A stretch of DNA of 64,000 nt from Methylobacterium sp. SyP6R (GCF_019216885.1 NZ_JAAQRC020000001.1:620001-684000), one strand, 5' to 3'. Shown: positions 26,751 through 38,012, counted from the stretch's first letter. The notes: generated by a model from the sequence alone, not told the origin. Numbers and translations are program-made.

Positions 26751-28364
26751 ATGCGGGACTTTCTCCGCCTCGACCGAGACCGGAACCGTGCCATGAGTGC
26801 GTTCGACGTCCGCGACATCCTCAAGACCGTGGCGGCCGACCAGGCCGGGCCCCTGGGCCGCCTGGGCCAAGAGCGCGAGGCCGTGCGCGAGGCCGTGCGC
26901 GAGGCCGTGCGCGAGGCCGTGCCCCCCGCCGAGACGGTGGCGCCGGTGCGGCCGAACCCCGTCCTCTCGCCGGTGGTCTTCACCGGCTGCGTACGGGCCC
27001 TCGAATTCGTCCTGGTGGCTTTGGCCGGCCTCTGCGCCCAGCGCGGGCTGCTCGCCGGCGTGGTGCCGCTCAACCTCGGCTATGGGGCGGCGATCCTCGG
27101 GCTTGCCGCCCTCAACGTGCTGGTGCTGCAGGCGCTCGGCGCCTACGGCATCCGGGCGTTCCGGGCCTTCTTCAGCGTCGGCGCCCGGGTCGTGCTCGGC
27201 TGGTCGCTGGTGATGCTGCTCGCCGCGACCGCCCTGTTCCTCGCCAAGCTCGGCGACAACTACTCGCGGCTGTGGCTGGTGAGCGTCTATGGCGGCGGCC
27301 TGGCGCTGCTGCTCGTCGAGCGCCTCGCTCTCGCCCTGGCGGTGAGCGCGCAGATGCGCCGCGGCCGCTTCGACCGGCGCGTGGCCATCGTGGGCGGGGG
27401 CGAGCCGGCCGAGGCGCTGATCCGGGCGATCGAGGCGCAGGGCGATTCCGGCCTCAAGGTGGTCGGCCTGTTCGACGACCGCAACGACGGCCGCTCGGCC
27501 GACGTGGTGGCCGGCTACCCGAAGCTCGGCACCGTCAGCGACCTCGTCACCTTCGCCCGCCGCACCAAGGTCGACCTGATCGTCTTCACCCTGCCGATCT
27601 CGGCCGAGGCGCGCATCCTGCAGATGCTCGCCAAGCTCTGGGTGCTGCCGGTCGATATCCGCCTGTCGGCCCACGCCTCGAAGCTGCGGTTGCGGCCGCG
27701 CAGCTACTCCTATCTCGGCTCGGTGCCGGTGCTCGACGTGTTCGACCGGCCGATCGCCGACTGGGACGTGGTGGTGAAGGGCGTGTTCGACCGCGTGGTC
27801 GGCGCCGTGCTGCTGCTGCTGCTCTCGCCGGTGATGCTGGCGGTGGGGCTCGCGGTCAAGCTCACCTCGCCGGGCCCGGTCTTTTTCCGGCAGAAGCGCC
27901 ACGGCTTCAACAACGAGGTCATCGACGTCTACAAGTTCCGATCGATGTACACCGACCAGTGCGACTATACCGCCGCCAAGGTCGTCACCAAGGGCGACCC
28001 GCGGGTGACCCCGGTCGGCCGTTTCATCCGCAAGAGCTCGCTCGACGAGCTGCCGCAGCTCCTCAACGTGGTGAAGGGCGACCTGTCGCTGGTCGGGCCG
28101 CGCCCGCACGCCCTGCAGGCCAAGGCCGCCAACACCCTCTACGACCAGGTCGTCGACGGCTACTTCGCCCGCCACAAGGTCAAGCCCGGCATCACCGGCT
28201 GGGCCCAGATCAACGGCTGGCGCGGCGAGACCGACACCAGCGAGAAGATCCAGCGCCGCGTCGAGCACGACCTGTATTACATCGAGAACTGGTCGGTGTT
28301 CTTCGACCTGCAGATCCTGGCGATGACCCCGCTGGCCCTGTTCAAGACCGAGAACGCGTATTGA
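26751..28364 (+). CDS. Polyprenyl-phosphate sugar-1-phosphate transferase (WbaP/ExoY type)
   Basis: This 537-residue membrane enzyme starts polysaccharide repeat-unit synthesis by moving a hexose-1-phosphate to undecaprenyl phosphate. About four membrane helices (about 75-200) precede a CoA-binding-like Rossmann domain (VAIVGGGEPAEALIRAIEAQ, about 210-330). A further helix and the catalytic bacterial sugar transferase domain follow: VDGYFARHKVKPGITGWAQI, KFRSMYTD, KSSLDELPQLLNV and GPRP. The N-terminus contains four EAVR repeats. Either ATG 26751 or ATG 26793 could be the start; neither has a strong ribosome site. It completes the exopolysaccharide set. Confidence 0.92.
   Translation: MRDFLRLDRDRNRAMSAFDVRDILKTVAADQAGPLGRLGQEREAVREAVREAVREAVPPAETVAPVRPNPVLSPVVFTGCVRALEFVLVALAGLCAQRGLLAGVVPLNLGYGAAILGLAALNVLVLQALGAYGIRAFRAFFSVGARVVLGWSLVMLLAATALFLAKLGDNYSRLWLVSVYGGGLALLLVERLALALAVSAQMRRGRFDRRVAIVGGGEPAEALIRAIEAQGDSGLKVVGLFDDRNDGRSADVVAGYPKLGTVSDLVTFARRTKVDLIVFTLPISAEARILQMLAKLWVLPVDIRLSAHASKLRLRPRSYSYLGSVPVLDVFDRPIADWDVVVKGVFDRVVGAVLLLLLSPVMLAVGLAVKLTSPGPVFFRQKRHGFNNEVIDVYKFRSMYTDQCDYTAAKVVTKGDPRVTPVGRFIRKSSLDELPQLLNVVKGDLSLVGPRPHALQAKAANTLYDQVVDGYFARHKVKPGITGWAQINGWRGETDTSEKIQRRVEHDLYYIENWSVFFDLQILAMTPLALFKTENAY
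26877..26922 (+). repeat. 12-bp tandem repeat coding EAVR units
   Basis: The unit GAGGCCGTGCGC occurs three times in full, with a fourth partial copy, inside the sugar-transferase gene. It encodes EAVR-EAVR-EAVR-EAV near residues 43-57. The copy number is a multiple of a codon triplet, so changes would keep the frame. Confidence 0.8.
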
Positions 28365-28452
28365 GGTGGGTGGGGGGACGGGGGCGCATTCTCTAACCCC
28401 CCACAGGACTTCGCCTCGAACCTGTTTTTCGATCGAGGGTCTTTGACACCCT

Positions 28453-28497
28453 CCGCGTCATTCCGGGGCCGCGCGAGCGGAGCCCGGAATGACGCGG
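28453..28497. repeat. Family A mini-palindrome, copy 4
   Basis: CCGCGTCATTCCGG is inverted as CCGGAATGACGCGG around a 17-base centre. It is a single compact hairpin rather than the two-arm form. Confidence 0.75.
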
Positions 28498-28545
28498 AGA
28501 ATTTGATATTTTTGTAGAGATCAGCCAAACAAGACCGTGTATCGA

Positions 28546-30384
28546 TCACTCCGCGGTCGCGTTCACGTTCAGGCGATCGAAGATCTTGCCCGGGCTCGGG
28601 GCGGTGCTGAAATCCATCAGGCCGAGCCCGCCCGGATCCTTGGCGGCGGCGCTGACCGAGAGGCGGCCGGGCTTGACCACGAAGCGCGATACCGCCTGGC
28701 CCAAAGCCTTGGCGGAGGGCGAGCCGCCGAGCACCGCCGGGATCCCCAGCATCGCCGCGGTGCCGTATTCGCGCTGCAGCTCCTCGGGCTTGAGGCTCTG
28801 GGCCTTGGCCTGCTGGTCGACGAAGCGCTGGAACAGGCCGCCATTCTCCAGGGTGAGGGCCAAGGTCTTGGCGCTGGCGCCGAGCAGGGCCAGGGAGGAG
28901 ACCATCGGCTCGGGGTCGAACACCTCCTTGCCGATCCCGCCGATCGTGCCGGTGATCCGGGCGGTGCCCATGTCCTTGCCCGTGAGCGTCACATCGCGAA
29001 AGCTCACCTCGCGGGCGGCCTCGTCCCAGCGGGCGTCGAGGCTGCCGGAGAGGTCCAGCGCGGTATAGCCGAGGCCGGAGAGGTCGGCCAACACCGGTGC
29101 CGTGGTGCCGGGCGGAACCGCGCAGGTGAAGCCGTCGAAGGTGAAGTGCGAGGCGGTCGGCACGCCGTCATGCGGATCGCTCATCGCGAGGGCGGCGTTG
29201 CGGACGGCGAAGCGCAGCGGGCCCGAAGCGGCGAGCGGGTCCGTCGGCGCAGCGTCCGCCGGCAGATCGACGTCGAGTCCGTCGAGGGCGACGCGGCCGA
29301 CGGAAGGGGCGTAGCGGCGCAATTCGGCCTGGTCGAGCGGGCCGGCGGCGGCGCGGCGCAGGCCCTCCAGCACCGGCTTGAGCGACAGGCCGGAGAAGGT
29401 CAGCTCCTTCAGGGCGACGCGGCCGGACGCGGCGTCCACCTTCAGACCCTCGGCCTTCATCCGGCCGGCGCCGTCCTCGGTGCCGTAGGTGAGGCGGGCA
29501 AGGCTCGCCTGGACCGGGTTCGGCTTCGGGCCGCCGCCCGGCGCCGCGAAGCTGATGCCGCTGAGCTCGAGCCCGCCGATGTCGATCCCGTCGAGCAGGT
29601 CGGCGGCGAGGCCCGACAGGCGGGACCGCTCCGGCCCCTCGGCCTTGCCCGCCCCTTGGCCCGCCCCCTCCGCCAGCGCCCGGACCGATTCGGCCCAGGG
29701 AATCGTGGTCGGACGGCCGATGAGGTCGCGGGCGTCGATGCGGGCGATGCGGAAGGCGGCCCCGTCGGGGCCGGTCATCGCGATGTCCTCGGCGGTGACG
29801 CCGCCATAGACCCGGATCGGCGCGGCACCGGGGCCGCCGGGCTCGGTGAACAGACGCGCAAGGCCCGGCAGGTCGACCTCGCGGGCGCTCAACCGGCCAT
29901 AGGCGCCGGCGGCGTCGGGGCCCGGCCCCTCGACCGTCAGGGTGGCGCCGCCGGCCTCCAGCGTGCCGATCCGGCCGGCCGCGACGTCCTTGGCGACCAC
30001 GTCGTGATAGACCGCAACCTGTACCCGCCCGCCGACCGGCTGCTCGACCCGCAGGACCGGGATCACGATCTCGCGGGCGGAGAGCTTTTCCAGCCGCGTG
30101 CGCCACGGCGCCGGGCCGGCCGGGTCGAGGATGGCCCGCGTCTCGTCCCGCGACAGGGCGGTACCGCGCAATTCGAGCTTCGGTGCCTTCAGGGTGACGG
30201 GGCCGAGCGGCAGAACCACCTCTTCGAGGGCGACCGAGGCGTCCTGTGCGAGCGCCGGAGCGCCTTGTGCCTGGGCGGGGCCCGCGAGCCACGGCAGCGT
30301 CGCCGGCAGGGCGGCGGCCAGCGTGGCGCAGGCGACGGCGCCGAGCGCGGCCCGGGCCACGCCCGTTGAAAGAGAGCGGGTCAT
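28546..30384 (-). CDS. Large exported protein of unknown function
   Basis: This 612-residue protein has a clear signal peptide (MTRSLSTGVARAALGAVACA, cleaved near PAQAQ). The mature part is rich in short beta-strand-like repeats (for example LEELVVPLG-type, GVTAEDIAMTGPDGAAFRIA, VALKELTFSGLSLKPVLEGL, VRNAALAMSD). This pattern resembles AsmA-like or other all-beta periplasmic proteins, but no domain is recognised with confidence. It is upstream of nothing obvious, since erpA ends 31 bp before its start on the same strand. The two could be co-transcribed, which would be an odd pairing. Confidence 0.75.
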   Translation of the reverse strand: MTRSLSTGVARAALGAVACATLAAALPATLPWLAGPAQAQGAPALAQDASVALEEVVLPLGPVTLKAPKLELRGTALSRDETRAILDPAGPAPWRTRLEKLSAREIVIPVLRVEQPVGGRVQVAVYHDVVAKDVAAGRIGTLEAGGATLTVEGPGPDAAGAYGRLSAREVDLPGLARLFTEPGGPGAAPIRVYGGVTAEDIAMTGPDGAAFRIARIDARDLIGRPTTIPWAESVRALAEGAGQGAGKAEGPERSRLSGLAADLLDGIDIGGLELSGISFAAPGGGPKPNPVQASLARLTYGTEDGAGRMKAEGLKVDAASGRVALKELTFSGLSLKPVLEGLRRAAAGPLDQAELRRYAPSVGRVALDGLDVDLPADAAPTDPLAASGPLRFAVRNAALAMSDPHDGVPTASHFTFDGFTCAVPPGTTAPVLADLSGLGYTALDLSGSLDARWDEAAREVSFRDVTLTGKDMGTARITGTIGGIGKEVFDPEPMVSSLALLGASAKTLALTLENGGLFQRFVDQQAKAQSLKPEELQREYGTAAMLGIPAVLGGSPSAKALGQAVSRFVVKPGRLSVSAAAKDPGGLGLMDFSTAPSPGKIFDRLNVNATAE

Positions 30385-30415
30385 GGCGGAACGTCCCGGA
30401 AGCTTGAAGACGAAA

Positions 30416-30742
30416 TTACAGCGAGAACGAGGTGCCGCAGCCGCAGGAGGCGGTAGCCTGCGGGTTCTCGATCTTGAACGACTGGCCGATCAGGTCGTTG
30501 ACGAAATCGATCGTCGCGCCCTCCATGTACGGCAGCGAGGTCGGGTCGACCAGCACCGTGGCGCCGTCGCGCTCCACCGCCAGGTCGTCGTCGGCGCGGT
30601 CCTTCGCGATGTCGAAGGCGTACTGGAACCCGGAGCAGCCGCCGCCATTCACGCTGATGCGCAGCATCGAGCCGGGGGGCTCGGCGCCCATGATCTCGTT
30701 GATGCGGCGGGCGGCGCGGGACGTCAGGGTGATCGGGGTCAT
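30416..30742 (-). CDS. erpA: Iron-sulfur cluster insertion protein (A-type carrier)
   Basis: This 108-residue A-type carrier hands Fe-S clusters to target proteins in the cytosol. The three conserved cysteines are present: C36 in [10 protein letters not shown], and C100 and C102 in SCGCG. The length is that of ErpA/HesB proteins. The ATG at 30742 ([13 protein letters not shown]) fits the family; the longer in-frame start at 30841 would overlap the divergent dGTPase gene. The two genes face away from each other with 79 bp between them. IscA or SufA cannot be excluded by sequence alone. Confidence 0.93.
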   Translation of the reverse strand: MTPITLTSRAARRINEIMGAEPPGSMLRISVNGGGCSGFQYAFDIAKDRADDDLAVERDGATVLVDPTSLPYMEGATIDFVNDLIGQSFKIENPQATASCGCGTSFSL

Positions 30743-30821
30743 CGACGGCTTCTCGGGTGGGGGTCCGGCGTGCGAAGGCAACATAAGAATGATGACCGTG
30801 CGCCGCAACAGCGGTGGATGG

Positions 30822-32078
30822 ATGACTGATGAGGGCGGCAACGTGAGACGGACAGGCGAGCGCTGGCGGGCCCCCTACGGCAGCGACCCGTTCGCGTCGC
30901 GCGGGCGGCTGATCCCGGAGGCGGCCTCGCCGACCCGCACCGATTTCCAGCGCGACCGCGACCGGATCGTGCATTCGGCGGCCTTCCGGCGGCTCAAGCA
31001 CAAGACGCAGGTGTTCGTCCATCACGAGGGCGACCATTACCGCACCCGCCTGACCCACACCTTGGAGGTGAGCCAGATCGCCCGCGCGCTCGCCCGGGCG
31101 CTCGGCCTCGACGAGGACCTGGCCGAGGCCCTGGCGCTGGCCCACGACCTCGGCCACACCCCCTTCGGCCATACCGGCGAGGATGCGCTGCATGCCTGCA
31201 TGCGCGATCATGGCGGCTTCGACCACAACGCCCAGGCCCTGCGGCTGGTGACCCGGCTGGAGCGCCGCTACGCCACCTTCGACGGGCTGAACCTCACCTG
31301 GGAGACGCTGGAAGGGCTGGTCAAGCATAACGGCCCGCTCCTGGCCCGCGACGGGCGGCCGACGCCGCATTACGAGTCGAGCGGCATCCCGGTGGCGATC
31401 ACCGAGTACAACGCCGTCAACGACCTGGAGCTGGCCACCTTCGCCGGGCCCGAGGCCCAGGTGGCGGCGCTCGCCGACGACATCGCCTACGACGCCCACG
31501 ACCTCGACGACGGGTTGCGGGCCGACCTCTTCGGCCTCGACGACCTGGGGGAGGTGCCGTTCCTGGACGGTCTCCTCGGCGAGATCCGCAGCACCTATCC
31601 GGGCCTCGAGCGCTCGCGGGTGGTGCACGAACTCGCCCGCCGGGTCATCACCCGCTTCGTCGAGGACGTGATCGCGGAGGCCGAGCGGCGCCTGTCCGCG
31701 TTGCAGCCCGCGGACGCCGCCGCGATCCGCCATGCTGCGGCCCCGGTGGTCGCATTCTCGGCGGCGATGGCCGCGGCCGACCGGGACATCAAGACCTTCC
31801 TGTTCGCCCGGATGTACCGCCACCCCGGCGTGATGGCGGTGCGCCGCCGCGCCGCCTCGATCGTCGACGACCTGTTCGCCACCTTCCGGCGCGACCCGAG
31901 CCGGATGCCCGAGGAGTGGTGCGCCGGCCTCTCCGGCCCGGACGACCCCCGCACCCCGCGCCGCGTCGCCGACTACATCGCCGGCATGACCGACAATTAC
32001 GCGGTGAGCCAGCACCGCCGGCTGTTTCCCGCGACGCCGGACCTGCACTGGGTGATCTGGCCGGGGCTGGAGGGGTGA
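30822..32078 (+). CDS. dgt: Deoxyguanosinetriphosphate triphosphohydrolase-like protein
   Basis: This 418-residue HD-domain enzyme hydrolyses dNTPs to nucleosides and triphosphate. The HD motif parts are visible: the His in [20 protein letters not shown], the HD pair in [21 protein letters not shown], and the final Asp in [13 protein letters not shown]. The length and [20 protein letters not shown] segment fit the type-2 dGTPase-like family of alphaproteobacteria. The ATG at 30822 has a GGTGG-like site. A GTG at 30843 ([13 protein letters not shown]) is an alternative that matches homologues. It is divergent from erpA. Confidence 0.92.
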   Translation: MTDEGGNVRRTGERWRAPYGSDPFASRGRLIPEAASPTRTDFQRDRDRIVHSAAFRRLKHKTQVFVHHEGDHYRTRLTHTLEVSQIARALARALGLDEDLAEALALAHDLGHTPFGHTGEDALHACMRDHGGFDHNAQALRLVTRLERRYATFDGLNLTWETLEGLVKHNGPLLARDGRPTPHYESSGIPVAITEYNAVNDLELATFAGPEAQVAALADDIAYDAHDLDDGLRADLFGLDDLGEVPFLDGLLGEIRSTYPGLERSRVVHELARRVITRFVEDVIAEAERRLSALQPADAAAIRHAAAPVVAFSAAMAAADRDIKTFLFARMYRHPGVMAVRRRAASIVDDLFATFRRDPSRMPEEWCAGLSGPDDPRTPRRVADYIAGMTDNYAVSQHRRLFPATPDLHWVIWPGLEG

Positions 32079-32158
32079 TCCGGAGATCGGGAAGAAATGG
32101 CTGTGCCATAAGGCGCTGCGGCACAATCCAGCGGTACAATCGCCGCTCCCATCCACCA

Positions 32159-32277
32159 CCTCATCCTGAGGTGTTAGTCGATCGAAGATCGACTGACCTC
32201 GAAGTAGGCCTCCAGAAATCTCTGCGATTCCTGGATCCCTCCTTCGAGGCTCACTTCGTTCGCACCTCAGGATGAGG
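32159..32277. repeat. Family B intergenic palindromic repeat, copy 2
   Basis: The ends CCTCATCCTGAGGTG and CACCTCAGGATGAGG are inverted. The inner palindrome AGTCGATC-GAA-GATCGACT is shared with copy 1. Confidence 0.8.
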
Positions 32278-32392
32278 CCGCTGGTGGGAAGGCCGATCTC
32301 GGCGGACTTCACGGGCCGTCATTGATGATGCGGCCGGACACCGGACCTTGCCTCTCCCCCGCGCGTCGCCACGCGAGGGGAGGGCGGGGCCA

Positions 32393-33592
32393 TCAATTGC
32401 CGCGCGAAAGCGCCTCGAGCACCTTGCCGCCCGGGCGGCCGGTCTGCGGCATGCCGAGCCGGCGCTCGATGTCCTTGATCGCCTCGCGGGTCTTCGCGCC
32501 GACCTTGCCGTCCGGCTCGCCGACGTCGTAGCCGCGGGCGGTCAGCGCGCTCTGAAGGCTGCGGCGCTCGGCCCGGGACAGGGGCGGGTCGTCGGTCGGC
32601 CACGCCGTCTGCACGCCGGGCTTGCCGCGCAGGCGGTCCGACAGGACTGCGATGGCAAGGCCATAGGATTCGGCGGCGTTGTAGGAATAGATCGCGTCGA
32701 AGTTCTTCGTCACCACGAAGGCCGGGCCGTCGGCGCCGGCCGGCGCCAGGATGCCGACCGGTCCCTCGCCCGAGAGCGGCCGCCCGTCGATCCGGGTGAC
32801 GCCGAGGGAGGCCCAATGCGCCACCGGCTTCTTGTTCTTGCGCCCGGCGGCCGCGACGTTGAAGCCGCGGGGCAGCCGCACCTCGTAGCCCCAGGGCTGG
32901 CCGTTGTGCCACTTGGCGACGCGTAGGAAGTTGGCGGTGGAGCCGACCGCGTCCGGCACCGAATCGACCACGTCGCGCCGCCCGTCGCCGTCGAGATCGA
33001 CCGCGAGGCGCTGGTAGGTGGTCGGCATGAACTGGGTCTGGCCGAAGGCGCCGGCCCAGGATCCCGTCAGGCGCTCGGGCGCGATGTCGCCGCGGTCGAT
33101 GATCTTGAGGGTGGCGATCAGTTCGCTGCGGAAGAACTCGCGCCGGCGGGTGCCGCCGCAGGCGAGCGTCGCCAGCGACTGCACCAGCGGCATCTTGCCG
33201 AGGTTCTTGCCGAAATTCGATTCGACGCCCCACACCGCCGCGATGGTGTAGCGGTCGACGCCGTAGCGCGCCTCGGCCTGGGCGAGGGCGTTGGCGTGCT
33301 GGCGCATGGCGGCGCGGCCGTCATCGACCCGCTCGTCGTCGACGAGGGCGGCCATGTAGTCCCAGATCGGGGTCTTGAACTCGGGCTGGGCCTGGGACAG
33401 CTCGATCACCTTGTCGTCGAAGGCGATGCCCGCCGTCGCCGCCTGGAACGCCGCCGGCGAGACGCCGGAAGCCGCCGCATCCTGGCCGATCCCGGCGAGG
33501 CAGGAGCGGAAATCCGCCAAAGCCGCCTGCGGCAGGCCGAATCCGGCGAGGCAGAGCAGGGTGGCGGCCGTGAGGGTCGCGCGCCGCGTCAT
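32393..33592 (-). CDS. Lytic murein transglycosylase (MltB-like) with peptidoglycan-binding domain
   Basis: This 399-residue exported enzyme cleaves peptidoglycan glycan strands. A signal peptide (MTRRATLTAATLLCLAGFG, cleaved near ALA) is followed by the SLT_2/MltB catalytic domain. The catalytic Glu lies in IAAVWGVESNFGKNLG, with GSWAGAFGQTQFMPTTYQR and the calcium-like DLDGDGRRDV loop. A C-terminal peptidoglycan-binding type 1 domain (SLQSALTARGYDVGEPDGKV) completes it. The start at 33592 puts the signal at the N-terminus. It has no lipobox, so it is soluble in the periplasm, unlike E. coli MltB. Confidence 0.93.
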   Translation of the reverse strand: MTRRATLTAATLLCLAGFGLPQAALADFRSCLAGIGQDAAASGVSPAAFQAATAGIAFDDKVIELSQAQPEFKTPIWDYMAALVDDERVDDGRAAMRQHANALAQAEARYGVDRYTIAAVWGVESNFGKNLGKMPLVQSLATLACGGTRRREFFRSELIATLKIIDRGDIAPERLTGSWAGAFGQTQFMPTTYQRLAVDLDGDGRRDVVDSVPDAVGSTANFLRVAKWHNGQPWGYEVRLPRGFNVAAAGRKNKKPVAHWASLGVTRIDGRPLSGEGPVGILAPAGADGPAFVVTKNFDAIYSYNAAESYGLAIAVLSDRLRGKPGVQTAWPTDDPPLSRAERRSLQSALTARGYDVGEPDGKVGAKTREAIKDIERRLGMPQTGRPGGKVLEALSRGN

Positions 33593-33743
33593 GCAGAAAT
33601 CTCTCCCGTTTCGCCGATCCAAGCACCGGAATAGGGCGTCATCAGGGTTAAGGAAAACCTGACGGGATCGGCGACCGATGGGAGATCCGCCGCGGCGAAC
33701 CGCCCGCCGGCCCGGCGGGATTATTTTTTGCGGAAGGCCGTCC

Positions 33744-34346
33744 TCAAGCCCAGGGCCGTTCCGCGAGCTTCTGCTCGTAGGCGTCGATCGCCGGCGCCTT
33801 CTCGAGAGTCAGCCCGATATCGTCGAGGCCGTTCAGCAGGTTGTGCTTGCGGCCCGGATCGATGTCGAAATGCAGGGTGCCGCCGTCGGGTCCCTTGATG
33901 ATCTGGTTCTCGAGGTCGATCGTCAGCGTCGCGTTGGCGCCGCGATTGGCGTCGTCGAGGAGCTTTTCCAGGTCCTCCGGCGACACCGTGATCAGCAGGA
34001 TGCCGTTCTTGGCGCTGTTGTTGAAGAAGATGTCGGCGAAGCTCGTCGAGATGATGCAGCGGATGCCGAAATCGGCCAGCGCCCAGGGGGCGTGCTCGCG
34101 CGAGGAGCCGCAGCCGAAGTTGTCGCCCGCGACCAAAATCTTGGCGTTGCGGTAGGCCGGCTGGTTGAGGACGAAGTCGGGATTCTCCGAGCCGTCGTCG
34201 CGGTAGCGCATCTCGGAAAAGAGGCCCTTGCCGAGGCCGGTACGCTTGATCGTCTTGAGGTACTGCTTGGGGATGATGCGGTCGGTGTCGACGTTGACGA
34301 TCGGCAGCGGGGCCGCAACGCCCTCCAGCACGGTGAATTTTTCCAT
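33744..34346 (-). CDS. leuD: 3-isopropylmalate dehydratase small subunit
   Basis: LeuD is the swivel-domain subunit of isopropylmalate isomerase in leucine synthesis. The 200-residue protein shows [20 protein letters not shown], the swivel loop [20 protein letters not shown] and the [19 protein letters not shown] segment. The start at 34346 (MEKFTVLEG) matches the family; an in-frame ATG at 34421 adds a non-conserved Arg-rich leader. The large subunit leuC is not in this window, which is normal for Rhizobiales, where leuC and leuD are often apart. Confidence 0.95.
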   Translation of the reverse strand: MEKFTVLEGVAAPLPIVNVDTDRIIPKQYLKTIKRTGLGKGLFSEMRYRDDGSENPDFVLNQPAYRNAKILVAGDNFGCGSSREHAPWALADFGIRCIISTSFADIFFNNSAKNGILLITVSPEDLEKLLDDANRGANATLTIDLENQIIKGPDGGTLHFDIDPGRKHNLLNGLDDIGLTLEKAPAIDAYEQKLAERPWA

Positions 34347-34452
34347 GGGTCGCTTCGTCCGAGATGCGCGCCGCGCGGGATGTGGTCTCCGCGCGGCGTC
34401 AGTTCGGAGGTGTTCTAGCAAGTCACCGGTGCGGCGGGAAGCGCGGGTCGCG

Positions 34453-35748
<1,296 letters not shown>

Positions 35749-35950
35749 TGCGGACCCTCCCTTGGTATGATGCACTGCACCGTGAATTCTAGCGCCGTTC
35801 CAAGGGGCCTCAATAGCCCATTTGGCGGCGTGGCCTACTTGTCGGCCTTACGTCATGGGTGACGGTCAAGCCGGGTAGGGTTACCATTGCTGCTTCACGG
35901 CGGGCATCCGGGCCCGCGCGCATAGCGGATAACGAGGGACGAGGGCGCAG
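35749..35950. promoter_or_regulatory. Divergent promoter region ccr / ecm
   Basis: A 202-bp gap lies between two divergent genes of the same pathway. It should hold both promoters and sites for a shared regulator (a TetR-type CcrR is known for M. extorquens). No palindromic operator was confirmed by eye. Confidence 0.5.
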
Positions 35951-37969
35951 ATGGGCGAGCCGGACGTCAAGCGGGACAAGCCGTGGATCATCCGCACCTA
36001 TGCGGGCCATTCCACGGCGGCGGAATCGAACGCGCTCTACCGCGGCAACCTCGCCAAGGGGCAGACCGGCCTGTCGGTCGCCTTCGACCTGCCGACCCAG
36101 ACCGGCTACGACCCCGACCACGAGCTCGCCCGCGGCGAGGTCGGTAAGGTCGGCGTCTCGATCGCGCATCTCGGCGACATGCGGACCCTGTTCCAGGACA
36201 TCCCGCTCTCCCAGATGAACACCTCGATGACCATCAACGCCACGGCCCCCTGGCTGCTGGCGCTCTATCTCGCGGTGGCCGAGGAGCAGGGGGCGCCGTT
36301 CTCGGCCCTCCAGGGCACGACCCAGAACGACATCATCAAGGAATACCTGTCGCGGGGCACCTACGTCTTCCCGCCGGGGCCGTCCTTGCGGCTCACCAAG
36401 GACGTGATCCTGTTCACGACGAGCCAGGTTCCGAAATGGAACCCGATGAACGTCTGCTCCTACCACCTGCAGGAGGCCGGGGCGACGCCGGTCCAGGAAC
36501 TGTCCTACGCGCTGGCCGTGGCCATCGCGGTGCTCGATACAGTGCGGGACGACCCCGCCTTCGACGAGGCGAGCTTCGCCGACGTGGTCGGGCGCATCTC
36601 GTTCTTCGTGAATGCCGGCATGCGCTTCGTCACCGAGATCTGCAAGATGCGGGCGTTCAGCGATCTCTGGGACGAGATCACCCGGGACCGCTACGGCATC
36701 ACCGACGAGAGGAAGCGCATCTTCCGCTACGGCGTGCAGGTGAATTCCCTCGGCCTCACCGAGCAGCAGCCCGAGAACAACGTCCACCGCATCCTGATCG
36801 AGATGCTGGCGGTGACGCTGTCGAAGCGCGCCCGCGCCCGCGCGGTCCAGCTGCCGGCCTGGAACGAGGCGCTCGGCCTGCCGCGGCCCTGGGACCAGCA
36901 ATGGTCGATGCGGATGCAGCAGATCCTCGCCTTCGAGACCGATCTCCTCGAATACGACGACATCTTCGACGGCTCGACCGCCATCGACGCCAAGGTCGAG
37001 GCCCTGAAGACCGAGACCCGGGCGGAACTCGCCCGGATCGGCGCGCTCGGCGGCGCGGTGACGGCGATCGAGACCGGCCTGATGAAGCGGGCGCTCGTCG
37101 AATCGAACGCGAAGCGCATCGCCGCGATCGAGCGCGGCGAGCAGGTCGTGGTCGGCGTCAACAAGTTCCAGAACGGCGAGCCCTCGCCGCTCACCGCCGG
37201 CGACGGGGCGATCTTCACCGTCTCCGAGACCGTCGAGATGGAGGCGCAAGGGCGCATCAAGGCCTGGCGCGCTCAGCGCGACGCGGCGGCGGTCGCGGCG
37301 GCGCTCGACGAGCTCGAGGCCTCGGCCCGCGAGGGCCGCAACGTGATGCCGGCCTCGATCGCCTGCGCCAAGGCCGGCGTCACCACCGGCGAGTGGGGCG
37401 AGCGCCTGCGCCAGGTGTTCGGCGAGTACCGGGCGCCCACCGGCGTCACGCCCGAGACCGTCACCTCTGGGGCGGCCGAGGAGGCGCGGCTCCTCATCGC
37501 CGATCTCGGCGAACGCCTGGGCGAGGCGCCGAAGCTCGTCGTCGGCAAGCCCGGCCTCGACGGCCACTCGAACGGTGCCGAGCAGATCGCGCTCCGCGCC
37601 CGCGACGTCGGCTTCGACGTGACCTATGACGGCATCCGCCAGACCCCGACGGAGATCGTCGCCAAGGCGCGCGAGCGCAACGCCCACATCATCGGCCTGT
37701 CGATCCTGTCGGGCTCGCACGTCCCGCTGGTGCGCGAGGTGCGGGCGCTGCTGCGCAAGGAAGGCCTCGACCACATCCCGGTCGTCGTCGGCGGCATCAT
37801 CTCGGCCGAGGACGAGCTGGTGCTGAAGAACATGGGGGTCGCCGCAATCTACACCCCCAAGGACTACGCCCTCGACACGATCATGGTCGGCCTCGCCAAG
37901 GTGGTCGAGCGGTCGATCGCGAAGCGCGAGGCGGAGGATGCGGAGCCGCGGCGGGAAGAGGTGTTCTGA
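35951..37969 (+). CDS. ecm: Ethylmalonyl-CoA mutase (coenzyme B12-dependent; MeaA)
   Basis: Ecm rearranges (2R)-ethylmalonyl-CoA to methylsuccinyl-CoA using adenosylcobalamin. The 672-residue protein has the mutase TIM-barrel domain at the N-terminus (YRGNLAKGQTGLSVAFDLPT; TGYDPDHELARGEVGKVGVS). The C-terminal B12-binding domain has the DxHxxG motif in KPGLDGHSNGAEQ at about residue 536, then LSILSGSH and the VVVGGII stretch. The ATG is preceded by GAGGG. Divergence from ccr supports the ethylmalonyl rather than the methylmalonyl mutase assignment. It ends just before a family A mini-repeat. Confidence 0.96.
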   Translation: MGEPDVKRDKPWIIRTYAGHSTAAESNALYRGNLAKGQTGLSVAFDLPTQTGYDPDHELARGEVGKVGVSIAHLGDMRTLFQDIPLSQMNTSMTINATAPWLLALYLAVAEEQGAPFSALQGTTQNDIIKEYLSRGTYVFPPGPSLRLTKDVILFTTSQVPKWNPMNVCSYHLQEAGATPVQELSYALAVAIAVLDTVRDDPAFDEASFADVVGRISFFVNAGMRFVTEICKMRAFSDLWDEITRDRYGITDERKRIFRYGVQVNSLGLTEQQPENNVHRILIEMLAVTLSKRARARAVQLPAWNEALGLPRPWDQQWSMRMQQILAFETDLLEYDDIFDGSTAIDAKVEALKTETRAELARIGALGGAVTAIETGLMKRALVESNAKRIAAIERGEQVVVGVNKFQNGEPSPLTAGDGAIFTVSETVEMEAQGRIKAWRAQRDAAAVAAALDELEASAREGRNVMPASIACAKAGVTTGEWGERLRQVFGEYRAPTGVTPETVTSGAAEEARLLIADLGERLGEAPKLVVGKPGLDGHSNGAEQIALRARDVGFDVTYDGIRQTPTEIVAKARERNAHIIGLSILSGSHVPLVREVRALLRKEGLDHIPVVVGGIISAEDELVLKNMGVAAIYTPKDYALDTIMVGLAKVVERSIAKREAEDAEPRREEVF

Positions 37970-38012
37970 GAGAGGGCCGGCTTCGGTATCCTCGACCGAA
38001 TCCACACCCTCC

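Noticed and set aside
26880..26922. A CRISPR-like array
   Set aside because: The repeat is 12 bp without spacers and is in frame inside a gene, so it is a coding tandem repeat.
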